Assembly (NCBI GenBank): GCA_035582835.1
Contig: JAYKAV010000477.1
Span: 2,454 to 66,453, forward strand
DNA: 64,000 nucleotides
From: Phoebastria nigripes
Taxonomy: Eukaryota; Chordata; Aves; Procellariiformes; Diomedeidae
Direction: 5' to 3'
Below the pieces are notes generated by a model that saw nothing but the letters and a program-made list of their open reading frames with translations, was not told the DNA's origin and made no database searches. Positions 36,801 to 48,404 of the stretch are shown piece by piece (within the stretch, counting starts at the first letter, position 1; the number at the start of each line of letters is the position of its first letter). The translations under genes were made by a program, and so were the position numbers.

Positions 36801-39800
36801 TCTTCCTTTTCTCCTTCTAAAAGGGTTTTCAAACACCCAGATCAAGACTTTTTTTTTCTTTTTTTTTTTTTTCTTTCACTCCTTCCTTAAAATGTCACTT
36901 GCAATTAAAAATACAGAAACTTAAAAGTTAAAATTTGAACTGATGCACTGAAGCAACTGTCCATCATTCCACACAGTAAAACCTCACTTCTTTTAACCCT
37001 TATCTTCCTGTATTTTAAACAAATTCTTGTATTCTGCAAGCCTTATTGAATAGTTGCTTTAATACTAAGCAAAATTAATATAACATTTTTGTGCAGCAAC
37101 TAGCAGCCTGAAGCCCATGACTTCATTCTGTTAATGACAGTCAATAAATATAACTAAGTAACATTGCATGATGATCATGACACTATATAGAAGACACTAT
37201 TTAATAAGGATCAAAACTCTAAAACATGTCTAAATATATAGGAACACTTTCTTAATAATGTCTCCATATAATGCTTTAGTATTCTTACCTTATAGTTCTG
37301 TATAGAAAGTTTTTACCCTACTTCTCCTGTCCCATGAGTACCTTTTTCTTATTTCAATTGCATCTGAACAGANGGATTTACATATTGTTAATTTGTTCCT
37401 TGACTTTTTTTTTTAAGCTTCTTGATTCCCCCTGAACAATACTTCTCAAAGTAAAGAATGGCAAGAGTACAAATTGGCAGAGGTTTGGGAATCTTCTTCC
37501 ACAAATCAGAGACTTTGCAATAGAGGAACATAATCCAATATCACCCTCAGAGCACAATGTTCAAAACTTCATTTACTAGCATTATAAATGAATTCACTCT
37601 TTAATTAGCAACTTGGAGTGTGAGAAGGAAATTACATGATTGGTAACATATGATGGAAATGAAGTATGAAATTTTTTTTCTGGACCAATACTGCTGATAT
37701 ATGAAAATCTGGTATTATAAACTGTTACTTACCCTGGATTCTGCAGCTGCAGGCTGATTAAAACTCAGCAGGAAGAGCTATAATAAACAAATACCACCTG
37801 CTGCAAGAACAGGTGTTTGTGTCTTCATTTAGAAACCAAAGTAAAACAGAAGATGCTAAGGGGCTGAAGTAGATCAGTATTTGGATTGACATAATTTGTT
37901 ACTACTTGTCCTTGAACTTAAAAGCATATTATTCTGCTTTCAAGATTCCTTGATAGGGATTCAACTCTCGTTTCTAGTAATTAAGCAGCTCTCTGCCTTC
38001 TCTGTGCAGCTGTCCGTTCTCCACACTATGTGCATTCACTGAAAGTATTTGTTTCTCCACTCACTGGTGTATAACAGTGTCTTTGACTAAGAACACTGTA
38101 CACACAAAAATAAGTAAAAACAGCATTTGACGTTTTATTTAATTTCACTAATGTCATCAGTCAGTGATTTGTTTGACATTTGTAGTCCAAACAAATCAAT
38201 ATAGTAATGGGAATTGATCATGTCTTTTCTGATCCTTGATGGATTGCATACATGTTTGCAAAAGAAGATATATATTTTTAAAAAGAAAGTACAAATCATT
38301 CTGCTTCTGATATTTATCTCAGTGGCACTTCTGATGGAGATGAAGCAAATGAGTATCTCTCCCAATGAAAGTGAAGGTCTGTTCACTGTGTGTCTTTCAT
38401 GTTTGCAACTTCTTGGTGGTGAGTTCCAATTGCAGAATTCTTTCTTCATAATAGCAGAACTTAAGCAATATTAATCAGAGTAGCTAAGTGTCTAGATAAA
38501 TGCATAAATTGACATGCTATGTATTTGTTCATGTAAATAAAAAATGCAGTAGAGCACATACCAATGATTGTGATATACCTTTAACTAAACCCAGAATCAA
38601 TTAGACTAAATGGATTCAGTCTGTCACAAAGAAACTACCAGAAAGTTACTTTCATGTTATAACAAGTCTCAAGCTACTTGGCAAAAAGATTTTACTCTTT
38701 TCAGATTGTAGTTTACAGTGGATGACTTTAAGATAGTTCATGGTAGCAGATAATACTTACAGCCAACAGGGAGAGAACTCAAAGGTAACAAACAACGTTT
38801 CTGAGCGCTCTATTTTTTTTCTCTTTTGCAAGAGGTGTTACACATAAATAAGTGCTGAAATCCCATAATACTTAAAGCGGATGTGAAGAGTTATTATTGG
38901 GAATACAAGCAATATCACAAAGTCATTTAAAATCTACACACTGCCAGAAGTGTGGATTATAAAAAGGAGAAGCTGAGAACTGGAAAGCTTTTGGGAAGAT
39001 TTAGCATATTTAAGATGTAAAAATTACTTTCCTCTCTTATTTAGGGAGCCTGCATGGGTTGAACAGGAGCTAGAGCTGCATCCTGCCAAAGGTAGGATTA
39101 CCTGGGGTTTTTTGTCTGTTTTTGAATTTCTGATAGTCTAGATGCTTAATAATCTTGGAGGTAAATGATGTTTTAATCATTCTTAGATCAAAATCTTAAG
39201 AGAGACAGTAGAAAGCCTAAGTTATTTGCTAAAATGGCCATAGAGCATTTTGACAACAAGGTGACTGGATCTCTTTTATGTTATTGAGTATTGGAGGAAA
39301 AACTTCCCTCTCTCAAAAAGAGGAAACAGGCAAATCTCATTACATGGGTAAAGTCCACTTGCACTAATATTAAAGATGCCTGGAACTTATTTAAAATTAC
39401 ATTTTCTATATGAAATATAATGAGGTATTAAAATGAGATTTAATATAGGTATGAATGCATTTTATAATAAAACTAAATATCACTTCTATTTCTGCTCACA
39501 AAAGCACACACGTTGTTATAGATTCTTTAGAATTTAACAACTGTTATAGTTGAATCAGTAATGTAAACAGATTTTTTTGAAGAGATGTTTTTTTTTAGTA
39601 TAACTAGATATAAGTATAAACCAAAGAGCTGGGAAGGAACTTAAATACATTTTGAAAACTAAGACTAAAAAAAAAATCATTGTTGAAATAGTTCTGATAT
39701 AGATTATAGAAAGATGAAACTAAATTGAGTGAATATTCAAATATATATGGAAATACAAGCTATAAGAATGGGCCTTTTAATATGGAAGTCAAACTACNTG

Positions 39801-40575
39801 TTTAGTTTAAAAAACTGAAAGTTAAGAGAAAGCTCAATTAGTCTGTAGACTTATGAAAATAAATAAAACTGATCTGTCAACTATTCTGTGGGTAAAAACT
39901 TAAAATATGACTGAAACTTTTAATTTTAGGTGTAGTTACTTATTGGCTTTTGTAGTTAAAACTTATTTATTTTTTTTGTCGATAAAACTTTCACAGTGAC
40001 ATGTAAAGTTGTTGCAGAATTTGACCTAGGTCAACACTTTTTTAACTCACGATCTATGGAACTTTGAAATAATTTATTGGAAAATGAAGCTGCTTTGAAT
40101 TTGGAAAAATATATCAATAAGTAGAACAGTGTAACACATTCATACTACTCTATCATGTAACACAGTACTAAAAAATATCTTGCACCTACTGCCGGAATCT
40201 ACCTTCAACTTTTTTATATTTTAAAATAACTTTTTATTCTTCTTGCCAACCTACTTCTGCTGATTAAGCGTCCTCTTTTGCTCTTTTAAAGCTATCTCCT
40301 TGTTTATTTGAAAAGTTGTTTTCCATGATATCTATCAAAACAAACAAGACCAAAAGTTTGCCCAAATTGGGGGTACTTCTGTGCCAAAATCTGTTGTTTC
40401 ATGCTGAGCAATAGTGCTGTATTTTCTTACCTCCCCTCCATTCAGGCTGAGACTTACAAAACTGATCTTGTTTCTTCCTTCAGTGTCGCATGGAGCACCT
40501 ACCACACCACATATGTAATGTTTCCCTGTGCTGCTATAATATATATGCTAAACAAGGCATAACTGATATGCCAAC

Positions 40576-40619
40576 TTTTTTTTTTTTTTTTTTTTTTAGT
40601 TTTTTTTTTTTTTTTTTTT
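40576..40619. repeat. Double poly(T) tract
   Basis: Twenty-two T, then AG, then twenty T. On the minus strand it would be a broken poly(A). The sequence beyond it on that strand (below 40,576) shows no terminal hexamer, and the sequence above it shows no recognisable retrocopy body. Confidence 0.85.
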
Positions 40620-41149
40620 AGTGGTTTTAAACATTAAAGCAGTTGCTGTTGGGAAATATTCAAACTTCAGCAGCCTAGGAATGTAGCATTGCATACTTGT
40701 CACGTTAAGGTAGCGGGACAGAAGAGTCCATGATGAAAGTAGATCACTAAGGGTAAATAGACATGAAGTGATGTGGTGAAGGCTCCAACCCCAAATGGAA
40801 GAATTGATAACAAACAACTGAAGGCTATCTTGGCCTACCTTGATTTTGTTTACACATGTGATTTCTTATTTTACCTCATAGCTGACAGTTTTTGGACAAG
40901 CCAGGGTGAACCCTTCTGCCTGATTTTATTTCCAATGATGTAATTGGACTAGGTTTCCTATGAAACTAGCTGTATTAAAATCTTAAACTTAAACGTGTAG
41001 CGTCCTGACTGTGCAAAAGTAGCAGCATCTTATATTATTATTATTATATATCTTATATTATTATGCTTATTTTTAGGGAATATCAGGAAACTTGATCTAA
41101 TAATTAGCTGGCTTATTTTCAATTAAAAAGTTTGTAGCAAATTTAATTT

Positions 41150-41830
41150 TAAACTTTGTCATGGTGGGAAGTCTACCCTAAATCACTGCCCAAATAAATG
41201 AGACCTTGGCTAAATTTACCAAGTCTGACTAGATTAGCTCAGGATGAGCTGGAAAACAAAGAAGCAGTAGACAAACTTTGTTATGTCATGTGACGCTTGC
41301 TGACTTCACACTTTCATAACATATTTGAGGCTGGAGACCAGTGGGTGAGAGAAAGCCTGATGCAAATGGTGACAACTGCTAATTGTCACTGGATATAGAG
41401 CAAGTCAAAGAGATTGGCCTCAGGTTACATGATTAGCAGGGCCATTAGCAGCTTGTGCTGATGTTCTAGTTTATAATGAGATAAATAGAGAAGACAGTTG
41501 CCCAATGAGAGGTGAGATCAGCACACCAAGCGTGGACCTCAGACACCATGTCAAAGGCTGAGCCCAAGATGGAACTGTTTTGCACAGGGGCCAAGCCACC
41601 AGCCAGGACTAGGACACATCCAGTGGTCAGTATGAGTGTCCTGTGCCCCTGGGTCTGTGCTGCCAGTCTAAACTGGACTAGAAAGGCAGGGACTGTGGCT
41701 ATATGATGTAATATGTAGGATAAAAACACTTGACTAGATATTGCTATCCATCACTATACTCAATAAGTTTAGTAAATAAACTCTAGATTATGTCAGAGTG
41801 ATGATGTGGTTTGTTCTTGTAGACACTGCA
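41150..41830. other. Unclassified GC-richer block, possibly a decayed LTR
   Basis: The composition departs from its flanks, especially at 41,500-41,700. The plus strand ends with a TATA-like GGATAAAAAC (about 41,718) and an AATAAA-containing stretch (about 41,773), the order expected for an LTR. I find no convincing TG/CA ends or target duplication, and I do not recognise the family. Opposing open frames (41,466-41,729 minus; 41,512-41,706 plus) have no known domain. Confidence 0.25.
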
Positions 41831-42225
41831 CCCAATTACCTCATCACAAGAGTTAACTGCTTTTTAAATACCAAATGTCATGGCAAAGGGGTTTTCTTGT
41901 CAAACTGTTTATACCTCATGATTCTCCTCTTAAAGAGAAAGTGGAGCATAAGACTTTGAAAAAAAAAAAAAAAAAACAAACCCTGCTTCTGTAGGAAAAA
42001 AGGTAAATCTCACTGATTGAAAGAAAGTACTGAGCGGTGGGCAGCTGACACAGAAGTTGTCTTCTAGAAAGCAATATGTTTCCTTATTCTTACTACACAG
42101 TTTAACTCATCAGTCCACATCTAAAACAAAATCCTACAAAATCTGATCAATTCTTATTTTCCACAGGACTCTGAAAAAGAGATGTACATGAATGCCCAAG
42201 ATGTTACGAGTCCAGGATTTTATTC

Positions 42226-42248
42226 TTTTATTATTATTATTATTATTA
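42226..42248. repeat. (TTA)n microsatellite
   Basis: About seven TTA units. A related imperfect TTA/TATA tract lies at 41,028-41,063. Confidence 0.9.
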
Positions 42249-43482
42249 AATCATACAAAGGATGGAGATTGGTGCAGGGAATAGTTCTCAGTTTCTTAAC
42301 CTTGGTTTTTTCATATTTTGTAGGTCCAGAAGCTTTCATGCACTGTACTCACTTAAAAGGCAAAGCCATGAACCTACTTCAGTGCTTTTGAAAGCACACA
42401 ATGATATCTGACTACTAGGTAAAGATTTTCTGAAAAAGTTGTTCAGGTTCTTCAAACGCTCTGAAAAGTATTCCTTCCGTTCTTATTCATCTGAGTTTAT
42501 TAAATTACTTTTAGCCACAAATTGTCCCCTATGACTAAGATGTCAGATGCATTGTTTATTCTGGCAGTGCTTGAAGTGCTGCTGGTGTCTCAGTGCTAGT
42601 ATATGGTATACATCCACTTGTATGGATATAAAGGTTAACCACGGTATAGTGGATGTTTTCCCCCCAACAATTTCTGTGTTGTCTGAGACAGAGTCAAAAA
42701 TAGGCTATTATTGAAATGTATGTTATTAGAAATAAACATTCAAGATGGTGAGAGATTATTTATCTGAATCCTGTTTTCCTGTCTTCCTCTGGGAAAAGCT
42801 GACATTGCCTGCTGGCAAATTTGAATTACTGCCCATGTGCCATTGTTTTACTGGACTTGAAAGAAAATCAGTAAAGCTGCTAGATGTCTGCAATAACCAT
42901 GTAGTGAGTACATGGTTCAAATCTAGAATCTATTTCTGAATTGTTAATATTTCATGTTTTCAGAACTTGCATTTATATGGATTTTATTCTGTGGTTGTTC
43001 TTCCTAGGAAGTGTTGCATTTGATTTTAAGTGCTTAAAGCAAACATTCTCATTTTTGCTAATAGAGTGGAAATCTCAGGAAATATTCCCAATTTTCTGGC
43101 ATTTGGTCAAATATGCTATGGTATCTGGAATTCTAGCAGGATCTCCAAAACCAGGGAATACAGTGGCTCGTAAGCTTCTTTGTAAAGAGAATTTCTCTGA
43201 GAGGTAACTACAGTTAGCTGATCTGGTGGATAGTATGATAGCAATATCCCAGTTGCCTTTATTTTACTTTCTTCTAAGAGGTTCTATGTGTGTATACTTT
43301 CCCTTCCCAGATTATTCTCTTTATCAAAAAATAGATTTTTTTTTTTTTTACTTGCTAATATTAATGTAGCTTATTTAACTTTTGTACTTCTTTTCCCTGT
43401 TTGCCTCAATTATGATGATTTCCCAAGTATTACAAATTTCTGTTTAAACTCCAAGTTATAGCACTGCATAAATGTTTATTAT

Positions 43483-43487
43483 TACTG
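43483..43487. repeat. Target-site duplication, left (TACTG)
   Basis: TACTG immediately precedes the TGTGG start of the LTR and is repeated exactly after its last base at 44,742-44,746. Confidence 0.88.
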
Positions 43488-44087
43488 TGTGGTGGTGCAT
43501 TCCTCCCCCTCCGGCACCCCCAGCCACTATGGTCTCGGAAACTGCCGATGAACTTTGGCCTTTGTGAAATGGGTTGGGCAGTGAAGCGTCCCTTGACCAT
43601 ACCCAGAACTCTTGCATGGCTGAGGTGGGGGAACGGTATTGACTGTACCAGGAACTCCTGCTGCCTGGCCCAAGTGGGGGATGAAAGCAGGGATAATTCG
43701 TCATCCCCTGACACCCTTATGTGAGTCGTAACTCGAGTGGAATGGCACCATTNTTACTGAAATCTTGAGAATTTTCATNGATGACTAAAACCAATCATCT
43801 TGCGACCCTATAAACAGTTGTCCTAAGTGAGACCCTTTGAGCTCTCCTGGACTGCAGCGGGCTGCACCCAGAATCTTACTCTGAGTGGGACGCCTCTCAG
43901 AGCTCGTGAACTCTTGAGTTTGCAATATTTGGAGGACCGTTGGGACCTGAGCTGAACCACTTCTCAGCTGAAACACTCCTCGGGGCTCAACCTTTCGCCC
44001 GTTGAGAAATGCCAAGACATTTAACGTGAGTATTTCACGAGACTCGAGGGGAATTTTTAATGGGTACCTTTATCTAGCTTTGGGCCC

Positions 44088-44112
44088 GTGTGTGTGTGTG
44101 TGTGTGTGTGTG
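44088..44112. repeat. (GT)n microsatellite inside the solitary LTR
   Basis: About 12 GT units directly after the GGGCCC sequence. Confidence 0.93.
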
Positions 44113-44294
44113 AATTGATTTAGATAACCAATAGTAAGCATAATCTGTAATTAAGTCACTGTCGTAATTGTAGTAGACCTTATTAACTCACTTTATAAAT
44201 GTTAAATTAGTCAATGATTAAGTGCTGCTAAAGTCTTGTGATTCACTTAAAACTGTGAATGAACCTTAGACTGCTACTAAACACCTATAATCCC

Positions 44295-44541
44295 TTAGAC
44301 ATAAACCATTGACCAAGTCTGAGACTAGGGGTAGATCCAGCCGCACCTAGACTCCTCTCTGAGAAGGAGTTTAGAAAACAAGGGGGTCTACTCTGAATCT
44401 TGTGACTCAATGGGAGAGTTTCCTTACCCTTTTTGTATTAGACATAAACCATTGTCCAAGTCTGAGACTAAGACTGGATCCAGTCAGGTCTTCTCTGAAC
44501 CTCGTGACTCAACGGGAGGGTCTCCCTTACCGTTTTTGTCC
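44295..44541 (+). repeat. Direct duplication inside the solitary LTR
   Basis: Unit 1 (44,295-44,437) and unit 2 (44,438-44,541) both begin TTAGACATAAACCATTG and both end in an ACTCAA...GGGAG...CCTTAC...TTTTTGT block. Unit 2 lacks about 40 bp that unit 1 carries (about 44,344-44,386). They abut without a spacer, upstream of the TATA box, in the position of an enhancer duplication. Confidence 0.85.
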
Positions 44542-44551
44542 TCAGTCTCTG

Positions 44552-44558
44552 TATAAAT
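44552..44558 (+). promoter_or_regulatory. Probable TATA box of the solitary LTR
   Basis: TATAAAT about 10 bp after the direct duplication and about 190 bp before the LTR end. Assigned by position and motif only. Confidence 0.4.
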
Positions 44559-44669
44559 CGTTCCAACTCAATTCTAATACGATTTTCCTTTGTATGCTTC
44601 ATCCATGTGGTAAGTGATAGAGTGAACCGTGCCATTGAACTCTGTTAAGTCACGCTGTTATAAATGTCT

Positions 44670-44675
44670 ATTAAA
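44670..44675 (+). terminator. Probable LTR polyadenylation signal ATTAAA
   Basis: ATTAAA about 70 bp before the LTR end and about 115 bp after the TATA box, which would give a plausible R region. Confidence 0.4.
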
Positions 44676-44741
44676 ATCACTTTCAGCTGGTACCTTTGAC
44701 GGTGATTCTTTAAGTGGCCTTTAAACCACCCATTCGCAACA

Positions 44742-44746
44742 TACTG
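44742..44746. repeat. Target-site duplication, right (TACTG)
   Basis: Exact copy of 43,483-43,487, directly after the ...CAACA terminus. Confidence 0.88.
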
Positions 44747-45629
44747 TTAAGAATAACAAAAAAAAAAAAAAGTTTTACTAGATTTTTTTTTTTTATGGTA
44801 TAGAAAGCAGCAGAAACGTGAAATCTTTACACTAAGAATTTTTTGTGCATGATTACATATCATATGATAACAGCTTCAATGTGTGCATCAGGTACTATAA
44901 ATGTCAATAATAAATATATCACTAAAAATGTCACAGAGTTAAGTGAAAATATATTTGGTAAGATTAATGAGGTTATTGCCCTGGGTTTGTGCTTTCCAAA
45001 TTACATATTGAAGATCTAGTTAAAACTTACAATAACATGCAATATAATCAAATTACACATGCAGTGTTTTAATTTTGCCATGATAATGTAAAGATCATCA
45101 TTGGCATGAGCATTATAACTTTTGTAGAAGAATACATTGTAGATCTAATGATACTACATATCTTGTCTCGTGCTGTGATGAGAGCTGTTGTGGAAGTCAT
45201 TGCCCTGTTTGTCTTATGAACAGATAAGGTCCAGATTTCATAACTCCTTTTCCTGATGTGTGTTTTCTAGTTTTTGTCTTCAGACTCTTCACCCTTAAGC
45301 CCTAGCCAGTTCATCAGTCCATACAGAGTGTATCTTTATACTCATACACATTTCCTCTAAAGCCAGTGAAGAAATTCTGGATGCCGAAGTCTGTACTCAT
45401 AATTTTGTTTCCAAACTTCAACCAAACACACACTTTGCAGTCTACATCCTATGGCTCTTTGAAGCCTTCAACTTATGAGTCTAAGCATTCATTTACTGAG
45501 AGAAATGTCCACCAAGTTTTCCTCATGATGGAACAAAGTGAATTGATAAACAAACACAAACCCTCAAATCTTTGCTAGGAGATTCTGTGGTTTTGGAATA
45601 TTAGGGCAGTAATGTCCACCATGTCCTTA
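44747..45629. other. AT-rich DNA, no gene recognised
   Basis: Unique-looking sequence between two LTR insertions. It starts with an A run and a T run (44,757-44,794). No frame with a recognisable domain. Confidence 0.5.
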
Positions 45630-45965
45630 TGTACACAGTTTGGCTGGGACAAAGTTAATTTTCATCATACCAGCCCCTATGATATTGTGCTTTGGATTTG
45701 TGGCTAAAACAGTGTTGGTAATATTCCAATATTTTGGCTATCGCTGAATAGTGCTTGCAAAGCTGTCTTCTTCCTGCTCTACCCTACCCCCCCAACCAAA
45801 GCAAGGAAGCTGGGGTTGGACAAGGGGCTGGGAGGGGATATAGCTGGGACAGCTGACCCAAATTGACATTCCATACCAGATGATGTCATGCTCAGCAATA
45901 AATTCTGAGGGAAAGGGAGAGAAAGAGGGGTGAGTGAGTGGCTGGGTGGGCATTTAAAAGTTGGT
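45630..45965 (+). mobile_element. Avian endogenous-retrovirus LTR, family 'LTR1' (copy 2, internally deleted)
   Basis: Starts TGTACACAGTTTGGCTGGGA and carries the same ordered blocks as LTR1 at 23.3 kb: AAAGTTAATTTTC, GTGCTTTGGATTTGTGGC, CAGTGTTGGTAATA, GGGACAGCTGACCC and the CRE-like/TATA-like pair. Soon after the TATA-like box it jumps to a GGTGAGTGAGTGGCTGGGTGGGC stretch that corresponds to the far 3' end of LTR1. The R region and most of U5 appear to be missing (roughly 200 bp by comparison with copy A). It is plus-strand, opposite to copy A, and clearly diverged from it. Confidence 0.78.
45881..45903 (+). promoter_or_regulatory. CRE-like octamer and TATA-like box in LTR1 copy 2
   Basis: TGATGTCA at 45,881-45,888 followed by CAATAAAT at about 45,896-45,903, the same arrangement as in the 23-kb copy. 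Without R/U5 this copy could at most act as a promoter or enhancer for flanking DNA. Confidence 0.35.
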
Positions 45966-46389
45966 TATTTAAATTTTAAAACTGTAAAGTATTTTTTAAA
46001 ATCAAATTTAAGGATAAATTTTGCTTGAACTATGCAGTGTCTTTTAGACATAAGTAATTGAATAATTCTACTGTTTGCTTGCAATCCTAAGCGGGGGCGG
46101 GGGAAAGGCATCAAGCAGAGGTACTCACTGAGCAATTGCTATTATCTCTGTACCTGAGTTATCATACTTGGAGGAAGGAGTAGCAACTTAGTTGCTAGTA
46201 TACTAGCTGGTAGTCTGTAGGACTTCCAGGGTGAGCAAAAATAAGATGATGACACCTATTTCATGCATTTCAAAGTGTGCCTCATGTGCGGATGATCGCT
46301 ATCCCTATCAGTGCCAACAGCAGTAATCCAAAAAGAAGAGAAAAATAGAAGCTGTAATAATCCTTTAATATTTTGTCCTAGCAGTAGAA
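45966..46389. other. No gene recognised
   Basis: Short unique-looking stretch between the LTR1 copy and the next CR1, including a small G-rich tract near 46,092-46,105. Confidence 0.45.
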
Positions 46390-48404
46390 CAGGTCAGAGC
46401 AGCTCTAATTAAGGGAGGCAAGAGACCAGCATGGATGAGTTGAGACCTGCTGGTCAAACTAAAGGGCAAGAAGGAAATGCAGTGGAAGCAGGGACAGGTA
46501 TCCTGGGAAGAGTATAGGGACGCTGCCTGTTGTGTAGGGATGGAGTCAGGAAGGCCAAGGCATGGCTGGAGCTGAACTTGGCAAGGGATGCAAAGAATAA
46601 TAAGAAGGGCTTCTACAGCTATGTCAGCCAGAAAAGAAAGGTCAAAGAAAGCATACCCTCACTATGAACAAGACTGGAAAACTGGCAACAACGGACAAGG
46701 AGAAGGCTGAGGTACTCAATAAGTTTTTTGCCTCAGTCTTCACTGGCAATCTCTCTTCCCACACCTTTCTAGTGGATGGACTGCAAGACAGGGACTGGGG
46801 GAGCAAAGTCCCTCCCGCTGTAAGAGAAGATCACGTTCAAGACCACCTGAGGAACCTGAACATACATAAGACTATGGGACCTGACGAGATGCATCCCAGA
46901 GTCCTGAGGGAAGTGGCTAATGTAGTTGCCAAGCCACTCTCCATGATATTTGAAAAGTCATGACAGTCAGGTGAAGTCCCCAGTGACTGGAAAAAGGGAA
47001 ACATTGCACCCATTTTTAAAAAGGGTAGAAAGGAGGACCCTGGGAACTACTGACCTGTCGGCCTCACCTCTGTGCCTGGCAAGATCATGGAACAGATCCT
47101 CCTGGAAGCTATGCTAAGGCACATGGAGGACAGGGAGGTGATTCGAGACAGCCAGCATGGCTTCACCAAGGCCAAGTCCTGCCTGACCAACCTAGTGGCC
47201 TTCTGTGATGGAGTGACTACATCAGTGGACATGGGAAGGGCTACAGATGTCATCTATCTGGACTTCTGTAAGGCCTTTGACATGGTCCCCCACAACATCC
47301 TTCTCTCTAAACTGGAGAGGTATGGATTTGAGGATGGACTGTTCGGTGGGTGAGGAATTGGTTGGATCGTCACATCCAGAGGGTAGTGGTCAACGGCTCA
47401 ATGTCCAGGTGGAGGTCAGTGACGAGTGGTGTCCCGCAGGGGTCCGTATTGGGACCAGTACTGTTTAATATCTTCATCAATGACATAGACAGTGGGATCG
47501 AGTGCACCCTCAGCAAGTTTGCAGATGACACCAAGCTGAGTGGTGTGGTCGACACACCTGAGGGACGGGGTGCCATCCAGAGGGACCTGGACAAGCTTGA
47601 GAAGTGGGCCCNTGTGAACCTCATGAGGTTCAACAAGGCCAAGTGCAAGGTCCTGCACCTGGGTTGGGGCAACCCCTGGTATCAATACAGGCTGGGGAAT
47701 GAAGGGATTGAGAGCAGCCCTGCGGAGAAGGACTTGGGGGTACTGGTGGATGAAAAGCTGGCCATGAGCTGACAATGTGTGCTCACAGCCCAGAAGGCCA
47801 GCCGTATCCTGGGCTGCATTAAAAGAAGCATGGCCAGCAGGTCGAGGGAGGTGATTCTGCCCCTCTGCTCTGGTGAGAGCCCACCTGGAGTACTGCCTCC
47901 AGCTCTGGAGCCCTCAGCACAAGAAAGACATGGACCTGTTGGAGCAGGTCCAGAGGAGGGCCANGAAAATGATCAGGGGGATGGAATGCCTCTCCTATGA
48001 GGAAAGGCTGGGAGAGCTGGGGTTGTTCAGCCTGGAGAAGAGAAGACTTTGGGGAGACCTTATTGTGGCCTTTCAGTACTTAAAGGGGGCTTATAAGAAA
48101 GATGGGGACAGACTTTTAGCAGGGCCTGTTGCGACAGGACAAGGGGGAATGGTTTTAAACTAAAAGAGGGTAGATTTAGACTAGNTATAAGGAAGAAATT
48201 ATTTATGCTGAGGGTGGTGAAACACTGGCACAGGTTGCCGAGGGAGGTGGTAGATGCCCCATCCCTGGAAACATTCAAGGTCAGGTTGGAGGGGGCTCTG
48301 AGCAACCTGATCTAGTTGCAGATGTCCCTGCTCGTTGCAGGGGGGGTTGGACTAGATGACCTTTAAAGGTCTCTTCCAACCCAAACTATTCTATGATTCT
48401 ATGA
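46390..48404 (+). mobile_element. CR1 LINE, 5'-truncated, 3' two kilobases including most of the reverse transcriptase
   Basis: The copy starts in the linker between the CR1 endonuclease and reverse transcriptase (GGKRPAWM at about 46,410-46,435). It runs through the '[14 protein letters not shown]' block, the [11 protein letters not shown] and [13 protein letters not shown] reverse-transcriptase motifs and [13 protein letters not shown]. The [21 protein letters not shown] block and catalytic FADD box follow (codons 47,518-47,529), then the 3' RT-connection blocks and C-terminal segments. It is broken: in-frame TGA codons near 46,961, 47,050 and 47,770, a frameshift near 47,330 and further frame changes after 47,770. 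The 3' UTR ends with two copies of the octamer ATTCTATG (48,388-48,404). The endonuclease and ORF1 are absent. Confidence 0.96.

Larger units (their letters stand above)
33830..43482. other. AT-rich DNA, no gene recognised
   Basis: No recognisable exon or transposon. The sequence from about 34,900 to 36,060 is somewhat GC-richer, with overlapping short frames on both strands and no domain. Another GC-richer block at 41.15-41.83 kb is listed separately. A T-rich tract lies at 36,849-36,872 and an A run at 41,959-41,976. Confidence 0.45.
43488..44741 (+). mobile_element. Solitary endogenous-retrovirus LTR, 1,254 bp
   Basis: The unit begins TGTGGTGGTG and ends ATTCGCAACA, so it has TGT...ACA termini, and an exact 5-bp duplication TACTG flanks it. 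There is no internal retroviral sequence, which fits deletion of a provirus by recombination between its two LTRs. The plus orientation is suggested by a TATA box at 44,552 and an ATTAAA signal at 44,670, leaving a U5 of some 50-70 bp. The first 550 bp are GC-rich and the middle is AT-rich, with a GT tract and a direct duplication. A 5-bp duplication fits class III (ERVL-like) or some class I elements rather than the 6 bp usual for class II. It shows no similarity to LTR1 or LTR2. Two Ns lie near 43,753 and 43,779. Confidence 0.85.

Noticed and set aside
40576..40619. Poly(A) tail of a minus-strand processed pseudogene
   Set aside because: No coding body or known transcript end is recognisable next to the tract.
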